Positions 1-5,849 of a stretch of 6,285 nt of DNA are shown piece by piece; the first letter of the stretch is position 1, and each line of letters opens with the position of its first letter. Source of the DNA: Chitinophagaceae bacterium (GTDB lineage: Bacteria > Bacteroidota > Bacteroidia > Chitinophagales > Chitinophagaceae); NCBI GenBank assembly GCA_023251335.1, contig JAHEZA010000157.1, positions 1-6,285 on the forward strand. The letters run 5' to 3'. A program made the position numbers and the translations under genes. Under the pieces are notes generated by a model. It saw only the letters and a list, made by a program, of their open reading frames with translations, made no database searches and had not been told where the DNA came from.

Positions 1-2
1 CA

Positions 3-221
3 GTTTATGGAGATGGCAAACCGGTTCTTCTTTCTTCGTTCAAAAAGAAATACAAACTCAGTCAACACGACCTGGAAGAAAGGCCGATCATAAACAGGCT
101 GGCGTTGCATTCAAACAGTTTACGTTTCAAAGATACCAACCGGAAAGATTTTGAGATAGAAGCCCCTATTCCAAAGGATATGAAAGCACTCTTGCAACAA
201 TTGAAGAAGAACAGAGGATAA
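3..221 (+). CDS. RluA-family RNA pseudouridine synthase, C-terminal fragment
   Basis: This is the last 72 codons of a gene cut by the left window edge, ending in TAA at 219-221. The family isomerises uridine to pseudouridine in rRNA or tRNA in the cytoplasm. The visible part carries the usual end of RluA-type enzymes: a lead-in starting VYGDGKP, a basic stretch (KKKYKLS), an acidic turn followed by RPIINRLALHSNSLRF (the 'R-x-ALH-x-x-L-x-F' strand that closes the catalytic fold), then EAPIPKDMKALLQQLKK, which matches the 'EAPLPKDM..ll..L' ending of the family. The catalytic Asp (in an HRLD motif) would lie upstream and is not in the window, so activity and target site cannot be judged. It faces the lipoprotein gene tail to tail across 133 bp. 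The family call is firm; the subfamily (RluA, RluC or RluD) is not assignable from this piece. Confidence 0.85.
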   Translation, partial: VYGDGKPVLLSSFKKKYKLSQHDLEERPIINRLALHSNSLRFKDTNRKDFEIEAPIPKDMKALLQQLKKNRG

Positions 222-272
222 ATAAAAATCCTCGCTATTTCTTCGTTTACTACAAACAGCATCTCAAAATCT

Positions 273-312
273 AAATCATTGAAATAAAAGATGGGAATGA
301 TTTTTATTTTTT
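273..312 (+). terminator. Possible weak terminator after the pseudouridine synthase gene
   Basis: AAATCATT at 273-280 and AATGATTT at 296-303 form a perfect 8-bp inverted repeat with a 15-nt loop, followed at once by a T-rich tract (up to about 312). It lies 52 bp past the upstream stop codon, in the gap between two converging genes. The stem has a single G-C pair, so it would be weak. The rest of the gap (222-354) shows nothing else clear except a small hydrophobic ORF described under findings. Confidence 0.3.
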
Positions 313-354
313 ACTTCGTTCTTTCTTGTATGATCATTACCGGCATTTTTTTAG

Positions 355-1656
355 TTACAGATTTCTTACTGGTGCCTGTTGCGAATTTTTATTCACGTGG
401 GGCTCGTTCCGTTGCACAGGCGCATTACTAAGTTTTTCAATTTCTATTCGCTGGGGTCTTACTGGCATCTCATTTGTGCGAATGTTATTTTGAGATTGTG
501 AATTTCTATCGGTCAGCGCCGGCGGATTTTGGTTCGGCAATGTTCTCACAGGAGCCTTATTCGACGTTGGTGGATTTTGACTTGGGATATTTCTCACAGG
601 AGCTTCATTCGACGCTGGAGGATTTTGTTTCGGCATAGTTCGCACAGGAGTATTATTTTGAGCCGGTGGATTTTGGTTCGGTAATGTTCTCACAGGAGTA
701 TTATTTCTTTCAGGTGCGACTGATGATGGACGCCCATTATTGACAGGAGGCTCATTTCGGTTTATTTGCGGCGTCTGGTTTTGTGGAAATTCTCTTACCG
801 GCGGGTTATTATTCGAATTATTTTCACGCTCAATTTCGCTGATATCTGTAACGCGTGATGGTTTAACGTTCGTAGCATTCGAAGCCTCCCGCTGTACAGA
901 CGGCCTGTAAATATTAAGTTCATTCTTGTTAATTTGTGGACTTCCAGGTCTGCCTGATTCAACCACATTCAATCTTCTTATCGATGCACCGGTAATTTTT
1001 TCTACATCTCTCACGGGAGGCCCGGGATTATAGGCTGGCCGTGAGCTGCCATTATTGATCGTTGTATTATTAATAACGGTAGTGTTATTAATAATCGTCA
1101 GATTTTTCGACTGATGGACGTAATAGCTATTTATGCGCGGACTGTTAATATATTGGCAAGGAACAAATGCCCAATTATTGTAAGGGATGCTTCCCACAGA
1201 AACATTAGTGCTCATTCCAGGACCCAAAGGCGCCCATCCGTAGTATTCGCCGCCGCCACGCCATGCCACCCATGCAGGCGCCCATTCATTTCCCGGTATC
1301 CACATCCATCCATAACCTGTTGGATTTATCCATCGGCCATAATGGAATGGGCCCCAGCCCCAACTATAATCGGAGACCCACGTCCATCCATAATTAGTAT
1401 AAGCCCAACGTCCATTGCTATAATATGGTCTGAAACCGGATACTCCAGGCATCCAGACATAACCGTATCCCGGATAATTGATCCAATTCCCATAAGGACT
1501 AAGATCATTATAAAATTGCTGATAAGTAATGCCTTGCCCCTGTGAATATTCATTAGAATAATTATCTCCTGTCGCATAATGTGAACTCCCGCAAGAGGAA
1601 AGAATGCTGATCAAGACGACAGCGAAAAATTGAAGTGTATATTTTATGTATTTCAT
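355..1656 (-). CDS. Lipoprotein with DUF6600-like YGW repeats and a Pro/Asn-rich tail
   Basis: Predicted envelope lipoprotein of 433 residues, function unknown. I start it at ATG 1654-1656 because this begins a clean type II signal peptide: MKYIKY, a hydrophobic core, and the lipobox LSSC with Cys22. The frame stays open 26 codons further upstream (to 1734), but that extension would bury the signal. Residues about 41-150 are rich in Trp, Tyr and Gly, with repeated 'GYxWxP', 'GRWxxxxYGWxW' and 'YYGWAPLGPG' motifs, as in DUF6600 / YXWGXW-repeat proteins. Residues 185-203 are an Asn/Thr run. Residues 210-433 are low-complexity Pro/Asn/Arg, probably disordered, with four 16-residue repeats (about 314-378) and eight PVR motifs. 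No catalytic motif is seen. A surface or periplasmic structural role is possible but is inference. It is a lone gene, convergent with the pseudouridine synthase gene. The domain call is likely; the function is open. Confidence 0.8.
   Translation of the reverse strand: MKYIKYTLQFFAVVLISILSSCGSSHYATGDNYSNEYSQGQGITYQQFYNDLSPYGNWINYPGYGYVWMPGVSGFRPYYSNGRWAYTNYGWTWVSDYSWGWGPFHYGRWINPTGYGWMWIPGNEWAPAWVAWRGGGEYYGWAPLGPGMSTNVSVGSIPYNNWAFVPCQYINSPRINSYYVHQSKNLTIINNTTVINNTTINNGSSRPAYNPGPPVRDVEKITGASIRRLNVVESGRPGSPQINKNELNIYRPSVQREASNATNVKPSRVTDISEIERENNSNNNPPVREFPQNQTPQINRNEPPVNNGRPSSVAPERNNTPVRTLPNQNPPAQNNTPVRTMPKQNPPASNEAPVRNIPSQNPPTSNKAPVRTLPNQNPPALTDRNSQSQNNIRTNEMPVRPQRIEIEKLSNAPVQRNEPHVNKNSQQAPVRNL
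524..715 (-). repeat. Four tandem 48-bp repeats inside the lipoprotein gene
   Basis: Units begin with GGATTTTG (plus strand) at 524, 572, 620 and 668, exactly 48 bp apart. They encode 16-residue units of the form (N/K)xxPVRx(L/M/I)Px QNPP(A/T)x. The first and last units are nearly identical over their first 31 bases (one difference), while the middle two have drifted more. The spacing keeps the reading frame, so copy number could change without breaking the gene. Confidence 0.9.
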
Positions 1657-1681
1657 GGCATTTATTTTAAGATCTGACTTG

Positions 1682-1689
1682 CAAAGATT
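1682..1689 (-). promoter_or_regulatory. Possible -7 box of the lipoprotein gene
   Basis: Read on the minus strand this is AATCTTTG, seven of eight matches to the Bacteroidota -7 consensus TAnnTTTG, ending 25 bp before the chosen ATG. No TTG is found at the expected -33 distance, so support is weak. It also favours the shorter start: transcripts from here would begin downstream of the upstream in-frame ATG codons at 1734 and 1710. Confidence 0.25.
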
Positions 1690-1722
1690 GGGCAGGTTTG
1701 AAATGCTCATTCGGAATTGAAA

Positions 1723-1753
1723 TTGTTTAACCACTTATTAACGCTTTATATTG
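1723..1753 (+). promoter_or_regulatory. Possible promoter for the small ORF at 1771
   Basis: TTG at 1723-1725 is followed after 21 bp by TATATTG at 1747-1753, close to the Bacteroidota pattern TTG-N19..21-TAnnTTTG but one T short in the -7 box. It ends 17 bp before the ATG of the small plus-strand ORF and lies upstream of the divergent lipoprotein gene. AT-rich DNA gives such matches often. Confidence 0.22.
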
Positions 1754-1770
1754 CAAGTCACGTATAGAAA

Positions 1771-1944
1771 ATGAGTAAATCGTTTTATTCTCTTTTTGTG
1801 TATGGTGTACTGCTAACCTTTCTTAAGATTTTCTGCCTGCCCCCAATATCTTACAGCCACAGTAAAGGAACAAATAGCGAAGATTTTAATTTCATCGGAT
1901 CAACTCAGATTCAAAGTAATAAACAGCATCTCAATCATTTATGA
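1771..1944 (+). CDS. Possible small secreted protein, 57 aa, unknown
   Basis: An open frame of 57 codons, ATG 1771-1773 to TGA 1942-1944, fills most of the gap between the lipoprotein gene and pafA. I do not recognise the product. It begins MSKSFYSLFVYGVLL, a Lys followed by a hydrophobic stretch to about residue 24, then PPISYS and a polar tail (HSKGTNSEDF... to NHL). This is the layout of an N-terminal signal or a single membrane anchor followed by a short soluble piece. A possible promoter lies at 1723-1753. There is no Shine-Dalgarno sequence, but the neighbouring genes lack one too. Its last 14 bases overlap the antisense 3' end of pafA. It could be a chance ORF, or the remains of a longer gene; comparison with relatives would decide. 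Confidence 0.27.
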   Translation: MSKSFYSLFVYGVLLTFLKIFCLPPISYSHSKGTNSEDFNFIGSTQIQSNKQHLNHL

Positions 1945-3571
1945 TCTCGCCAATCACCTTACCTACATTTCCGTTCGGCATTTGAATATGAAGCATCGCC
2001 GCCAGCGTAGGCGATATATCAGACATTTTTATCGTAAGGTTTGAAACGCCATGTTTAATTCCCCATCCCATAAAAACAAGAGGAATATGCGTATCATATG
2101 GATTCCAGTTTCCGTGCGTCGTCCCCGTGCCTCCTTCGTGGCCGCCGAACCATCCGGGATCGGACAAAATCATTATAGGGCCGCAACGTTTTGAGTTGTA
2201 GCCATTAATAATATCGGTTTTTAGCGGCTCCGGAATAGGCGCATCTCCGATGTGATCTATATCAACAGCAAACTGAATACCCGGCTGTTTTTGCAAAAAT
2301 GAAACGGCTGTTTTTTTTACTAAATCATAATCCAGCTTATTGTCGGCGATCTTTTTTAAATCAAAACTAAAATGATAATTGATATAAGATGATATCAAAT
2401 TTGATACGCCAAATTGTTGATTCAGATATTCATCAAGATCTGCAGTCATTTTCTTTGAAACTAAATAATCAGCCGGAACATGATGATCCTGCATGAAGCC
2501 AATAGCATGCGCGGCACCGTGATCCGCCGTAAGAAACACCAGGTAATTTTGTTTGCCCACTTTTTGGTCTAAAAACTGAAAGAAGGATGCCAAATCTTTA
2601 TCCAATCTTAGGTAAGTATCTTCCACTTCTATCGAATTAGGCCCATATTGATGCCCTACATAATCAGTAGATGCACAATTGATCGTGAGAAAATCTGTAG
2701 TCTTTTCGTTCCCAAGATTATAACCATTTACGGCTGCTTTTGCAAAATCTATCGTAAGCGTATTTCCAAATGGAGTGCTTCTGATACTGCCGTGATCATC
2801 CTGGTAAATATTTTTCATGTCATGCGGAAATACGGGCTCCTTTTCTCCTTTAAATTTCCCTTCCCAGGTCACGTTATCTGCAGTACTTTGTGTGTAAGTA
2901 TTAATAGGATACAGCGTATTCCATCCGTCAGCAACCAACTGTTGCGGATGATTGGCACTATTAAAATTCTTTACCCAATCCGGCAAGTTCTGCATATAAT
3001 AAGTACTGGTTATAAAACGCGCCGAGGCGTCATCAAACCAAAAAGCACCATTTGCCGTGTGACCTGCAGGTAAAATAGAAGCGCGGTCTTTTAACGAAAC
3101 GCCGACTACGCGGGATTGAAAATTAGTTGCCAGTCGCAGTTCGTCCGTTATGGTTGATACCAGTAAATTGCGGGGAGACATTTGGCCCGCCTTTCCCGTA
3201 GCGCCCACTGTTTGCACAGAGGAATCTTCAGTACAATACCAGCTTTTATCCGTAATCTGGTCAATCCAGTCGTTACCAACAATTCCGTCAATAGCAGGTA
3301 TGGACCCGGTAAAAATAACGGAATGCCCCACAGCAGTGTAAGAAGGTAAATAATTAATCAAGGTATTTTCGCAGGAAAAGCCATCATTTAAGAGACGTTT
3401 AAATCCTCCGTCTCCATACCGGTCATAATAGCGGTACAGATAGTCCCATCGCATTTGATCTACAACAATTCCCACCACCAATTTGGGTCTGTCAATTTTT
3501 TTTGCAGGTTGCGCAAGAAGAAAATTTCCGATAAATACAAAAACAATCAGAATGAAGAACTTTTTAACCAT
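1931..3571 (-). CDS. pafA: Alkaline phosphatase PafA, periplasmic phosphomonoesterase
   Basis: Zn-dependent phosphatase that frees phosphate from organic monoesters in the periplasm. The 546-residue protein has a signal peptide (MVKKFF, hydrophobic core, cut near LLA-Q at 20-21) and the full PafA active site: Asp38 (VVDQM), nucleophile Thr79 (LPSYTAVGH), Asn100 (VGNDW), Lys161 and Arg163 (SLKDR), Asp303 and His307 (STDYVGHQYGP), Asp350-His351 (TADHG) and His486 (GTTHGNWNP). Thr as nucleophile with the Lys/Arg pair marks the PafA branch rather than PhoA (Ser) or PhoX. PafA enzymes are known to be little inhibited by phosphate and are made even when phosphate is plentiful. The length matches the family. 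The start is fixed by the signal peptide; its upstream region is A-rich (GAAAAAATATT). It is divergent from the oxoamine synthase gene and probably monocistronic. No key residue is missing. Confidence 0.95.
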   Translation of the reverse strand: MVKKFFILIVFVFIGNFLLAQPAKKIDRPKLVVGIVVDQMRWDYLYRYYDRYGDGGFKRLLNDGFSCENTLINYLPSYTAVGHSVIFTGSIPAIDGIVGNDWIDQITDKSWYCTEDSSVQTVGATGKAGQMSPRNLLVSTITDELRLATNFQSRVVGVSLKDRASILPAGHTANGAFWFDDASARFITSTYYMQNLPDWVKNFNSANHPQQLVADGWNTLYPINTYTQSTADNVTWEGKFKGEKEPVFPHDMKNIYQDDHGSIRSTPFGNTLTIDFAKAAVNGYNLGNEKTTDFLTINCASTDYVGHQYGPNSIEVEDTYLRLDKDLASFFQFLDQKVGKQNYLVFLTADHGAAHAIGFMQDHHVPADYLVSKKMTADLDEYLNQQFGVSNLISSYINYHFSFDLKKIADNKLDYDLVKKTAVSFLQKQPGIQFAVDIDHIGDAPIPEPLKTDIINGYNSKRCGPIMILSDPGWFGGHEGGTGTTHGNWNPYDTHIPLVFMGWGIKHGVSNLTIKMSDISPTLAAMLHIQMPNGNVGKVIGEIIND

Positions 3572-3650
3572 AATATTTTTTCAGATAAAGATAATCCTAT
3601 TTCCAATCGAATTACTTCTATTGAAGATACGCAATCGATTGAGCCTGGCT

Positions 3651-3678
3651 ATTCACGATTCACGATTACCGATTCATC
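3651..3678 (+). repeat. Four tandem heptamers upstream of the oxoamine synthase gene
   Basis: ATTCACG, ATTCACG, ATTACCG and ATTCATC follow each other without gaps. The block ends 8 bp before the -7 box at 3687, so it covers the place where a -33 element would be expected and where no TTG is found. This fits either a protein-binding array or a simple-sequence duplication. Confidence 0.55.
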
Positions 3679-3686
3679 AAATATTG

Positions 3687-3694
3687 TACTTTTG
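3687..3694 (+). promoter_or_regulatory. -7 box for the oxoamine synthase gene
   Basis: TACTTTTG matches the Bacteroidota -7 consensus TAnnTTTG at every fixed position. Transcription would begin near 3700, giving a leader of roughly 30 nt before the ATG at 3729. No TTG sits at the usual -33 distance, so the promoter may be weak or assisted by an activator. Confidence 0.5.
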
Positions 3695-3728
3695 CGCACA
3701 TTAATGACAATGAATAAATAAAATTTAC

Positions 3729-5009
3729 ATGAAAGATCTTTTTGAGAAAATGATGAAAGATGCGGGTCCTCTTGGCGCTCATCTTAAAAGAGCTCACGGG
3801 TATTTTGCTTTCCCTATACTGGAAGGTGAATTGGGTAACAGGATGAAGTTTCGCGGGAAAGAAAAAATTGTGTGGAGTTTGAACAATTATCTTGGAATGG
3901 TAAACCACCCCGAAGCAAGAAGGATTGATTCGATAGCTGCTGAAAAATGGGGAATGGGAAATCCGATGGGTTCCAGGATGATGAGTGGCAACACGGTGAT
4001 GCATGAGGAATTAGAAAAAGTGCTCGCTGATTTTGTGAGTCGCGAAGATGCCATGCTACTTAATTTTGGATACCAGGGTGTGATGAGCTGTATTGACACA
4101 TTGGTAAACCGCCATGACGTGATTGTTTATGACGCAGAAGCGCATGCCTGCCTGGTAGATGGAATAAGGATGCATATGGGTTATACTTATAAGTACAAAC
4201 ATAACGACATTGAAGACTGTGAAAAGCAATTGCAACGGGCTGTGAAGATGGCTGATAAAAATGGCGGCGGCATCCTTCTGGTAACCGAAGGCGTTTACGG
4301 GATGAGCGGAAGCCAGGGAAAAATAAAAGAAATAGTAGCGCTGAAAAATAAATATAATTTCAGAATATTAATAGACGATGCGCATGGCTTTGGATCAATG
4401 GGAGCAACTGGCGCCGGCGCTGACGAGGCTCAGGGCTGCCAGGATAAGGTAGATCTTTATTTCAGCACATTTGTAAAAAGCATGGGAAGCATCGGCGCTT
4501 TTATCAGCGGGCCCAAAGACATTATCGATTATTTACGCTACAATGTGAGATCTCAAATATTTGCAAAGAGTCTTCCCCTCGTTGTTGTAGAAGGCATGCT
4601 AACAAGAATGAACATGTTGAAAACCATGCCAGAATTAAGAGAAAAACTTTGGCATATTGTAAATAAGCTTCAGCGCGGACTGAAGGATAGAGGATTTGAT
4701 ATTGGAAAAACAAACAGCCCCGTAACTCCAATATACATGAAAGGAGGTTTGCCCGAAGCTACTAACATGGTAGTGGATCTTCGTGAGAATTATAATATTT
4801 TTTGTTCCGTTGTAGTATTTCCTGTAATACCTAAAGGAGAAATTATTTTCAGGATAATACCAACTGCAGCGCACACCGACGAGGATGTGGATATTACTTT
4901 AAAGGCTTTTGAAGAAACCAAAAAGAAATTAGACGCAGGTGAATACAAAGCAGACGATATTCCGGATATGGCTGATCTGCCATCCTATGGGCAAATAGGC
5001 GAATCATAA
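3729..5009 (+). CDS. PLP-dependent alpha-oxoamine synthase, SPT / cysteate acyltransferase-like
   Basis: A 426-residue enzyme of the class that includes KBL, BioF and serine palmitoyltransferase. These join an acyl thioester to an amino acid with loss of CO2, using pyridoxal phosphate in the cytosol. Visible active-site features: His139 (YDAEAHACLVDG, ring-stacking), Asp216 and His219 (IDDAHGFG), the PLP lysine Lys250 (STFVKSMGSIGAF) and Arg375 (FRIIPTAAHT, carboxylate binding). The N-terminus (MKDLFEKM...) is typical of a Bacteroidota subgroup of about 420 residues, distinct from the shorter Bacteroides SPT type, which has 'DHASIVDG' and 'GTFSKS..SIGGF'. In Flavobacterium and Alistipes, related enzymes use cysteate to make capnine for sulfonolipids, so the substrate may be cysteate or serine. 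BioF or KBL is less likely, as no biotin or threonine-use genes are nearby. It stands alone. Class certain, substrate unsure. Confidence 0.9.
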   Translation: MKDLFEKMMKDAGPLGAHLKRAHGYFAFPILEGELGNRMKFRGKEKIVWSLNNYLGMVNHPEARRIDSIAAEKWGMGNPMGSRMMSGNTVMHEELEKVLADFVSREDAMLLNFGYQGVMSCIDTLVNRHDVIVYDAEAHACLVDGIRMHMGYTYKYKHNDIEDCEKQLQRAVKMADKNGGGILLVTEGVYGMSGSQGKIKEIVALKNKYNFRILIDDAHGFGSMGATGAGADEAQGCQDKVDLYFSTFVKSMGSIGAFISGPKDIIDYLRYNVRSQIFAKSLPLVVVEGMLTRMNMLKTMPELREKLWHIVNKLQRGLKDRGFDIGKTNSPVTPIYMKGGLPEATNMVVDLRENYNIFCSVVVFPVIPKGEIIFRIIPTAAHTDEDVDITLKAFEETKKKLDAGEYKADDIPDMADLPSYGQIGES

Positions 5010-5038
5010 ATAATAACACCAGCTTTGAAACCACCTTA

Positions 5039-5083
5039 ATTGCAGTAAACAGAAATGCTAAGTATTTGTTTGTTTACTGCAAT
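5039..5083. terminator. 13-bp hairpin between converging genes
   Basis: ATTGCAGTAAACA (5039-5051) and TGTTTACTGCAAT (5071-5083) are perfect inverted copies with a 19-nt loop. The hairpin starts 29 bp past the stop codon of the oxoamine synthase gene and 88 bp beyond the trmD stop on the other strand, so it could end transcription from both sides. No strong T-run follows the stem on either strand, which is not classical but is common for this phylum. A protein-binding site is an alternative. Confidence 0.6.
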
Positions 5084-5107
5084 CACTAAATTTCATTATT
5101 TTGGAAA

Positions 5108-5147
5108 TCCACACGATCCGCACTGAGTGGACGCATATTTTTTAAAT
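5108..5147 (+). terminator. Possible second, weaker terminator
   Basis: TCCAC (5108-5112) pairs with GTGGA (5127-5131) around a 14-nt loop, and a T-rich stretch with six consecutive Ts begins a few bases later (about 5138). The stem is short and the gap before the T-run is long, so this is only a backup candidate for plus-strand transcription. Confidence 0.2.
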
Positions 5148-5170
5148 ATTTTTATTTTGAGAATAGGAGC

Positions 5171-5845
5171 TTATTTCAGCAGATCCGGTCTTCTTTCCTT
5201 TGTTATTTCAACTGATTTCTCAATTCGCCAATCTTCTATTTTTGAGTGATTGCCACTCATTAAAATTTCCGGAACTTTCCATTCCCTGAATTCTTCAGGC
5301 CTTGTGTAAACCGGAGGCGCCAGCAGATCGTCCTGGAATGAATCGGTCAGCGCCGACGTTTCATCATTCAATACGCCCGGTATTAAGCGTCCAATTGCAT
5401 CTGCTAACACGGCAGCACCCAATTCACCTCCGCTTAAAACGTAGTCACCAATAGAAACTTCTTTGGTTATGAAATGATCACGCACCCTTTGGTCGATTCC
5501 TTTATAATGCCCGCAAATCAACAATAGATTCTTTTTCAATGACAGATGGTTTGCCATTTTTTGATTGAACAATTCTCCGTCAGGAGTTAAAAAAATAATT
5601 TCATCATAGGAAGTTTTTTCCTGCAACGTTTCAATTGCATTTACCAATGGCTCTATCATCATTACCAAACCCGCTCCACCACCAAACTGATAATCATCTA
5701 CCTGGCCATGTTTGTATTTGGTAAAATCTCTTACATTAAAAATATTCACTTCAAGCAATTCCTTGTCTTTTGCCCGCTTTAAAATCGAATGTTCAAAAAA
5801 GCTTTCCATTAACCTGGGCACCACTGAAAGAATATCAATTTTCAT
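5171..5845 (-). CDS. trmD: tRNA (guanine-N1)-methyltransferase TrmD
   Basis: TrmD uses S-adenosylmethionine to make m1G at position 37 of tRNAs read at G-ending 36-37 pairs, which prevents +1 frameshifting; it is a cytosolic dimer and usually essential. The 224-residue protein is a normal family length and begins with the canonical strand MKIDILSVVP. Family motifs in order: DDYQFGGGAGLVMM (50-63), LTPDGELFNQ (86-95), CGHYKGIDQRV (111-121), SIGDYVLSGGE (131-141) and IGRLIPGV (151-158), the last three forming the trefoil-knot SAM site, then LTDSF with the likely catalytic Asp168, YTRPEEF (180-186) and the C-terminal VPEILMSGNH and WR. Many bacteria have trmD in an rpsP-rimM-trmD-rplS operon; here it is alone, with divergent and convergent neighbours, as often in this phylum. 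No defect is visible. Confidence 0.97.
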   Translation of the reverse strand: MKIDILSVVPRLMESFFEHSILKRAKDKELLEVNIFNVRDFTKYKHGQVDDYQFGGGAGLVMMIEPLVNAIETLQEKTSYDEIIFLTPDGELFNQKMANHLSLKKNLLLICGHYKGIDQRVRDHFITKEVSIGDYVLSGGELGAAVLADAIGRLIPGVLNDETSALTDSFQDDLLAPPVYTRPEEFREWKVPEILMSGNHSKIEDWRIEKSVEITKERRPDLLK

Positions 5846-5849
5846 ATAG

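Larger units (their letters stand above)
3572..3728. promoter_or_regulatory. Divergent promoter region between pafA and the oxoamine synthase gene
   Basis: This 157-bp region must hold promoters for both flanking genes. For pafA, the minus-strand box TATCTTTA (plus 3586-3593) matches seven of eight positions of TAnnTTTG and ends 14 nt before the ATG. A perfect 10-bp palindrome CAATCGATTG lies at 3632-3641, and its half CAATCGA recurs at 3604-3610. These could be a regulator site, but they are short and unproven. The plus-strand promoter and the heptad repeats are listed separately. Confidence 0.4.

Noticed and set aside
524..715. 48-bp repeats as a CRISPR array
   Set aside because: The units are contiguous, in frame with a protein, and there are no unique spacers or cas genes.
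1114..1577. Open frames on both strands inside the lipoprotein gene (1114-1545 plus; 1326-1577 minus)
   Set aside because: They are shadows caused by the repetitive Trp/Tyr/Gly codons of the DUF6600-like region and have no family features.
1657..1734. Longer start for the lipoprotein at 1734 or 1710 (extra 26 or 18 residues)
   Set aside because: The shorter start gives a textbook lipoprotein signal peptide with LSSC, and the extension would put a polar stretch in front of it.
2311..2318. Run of eight identical bases in pafA as a phase-variation switch
   Set aside because: It encodes Lys-Lys in a normal frame and the gene is full length; eight bases alone in an AT-rich genome is weak evidence.
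2648..3341. Plus-strand open frames within pafA
   Set aside because: pafA is intact with all active-site residues, and the antisense frames carry no recognisable features.
3455..3721. Plus-strand open frames across the pafA start and the divergent promoter region
   Set aside because: They overlap the signal peptide region of pafA antisense, have no family match I recognise, and stop before the oxoamine synthase gene.
3666..4874. Minus-strand open frames within the oxoamine synthase gene
   Set aside because: The sense gene is complete and conserved; these are antisense shadows.
3572..5009. pafA and the oxoamine synthase gene as one functional system
   Set aside because: They are divergent, have unrelated substrates and compartments, and nothing in the sequence ties them beyond the shared gap.
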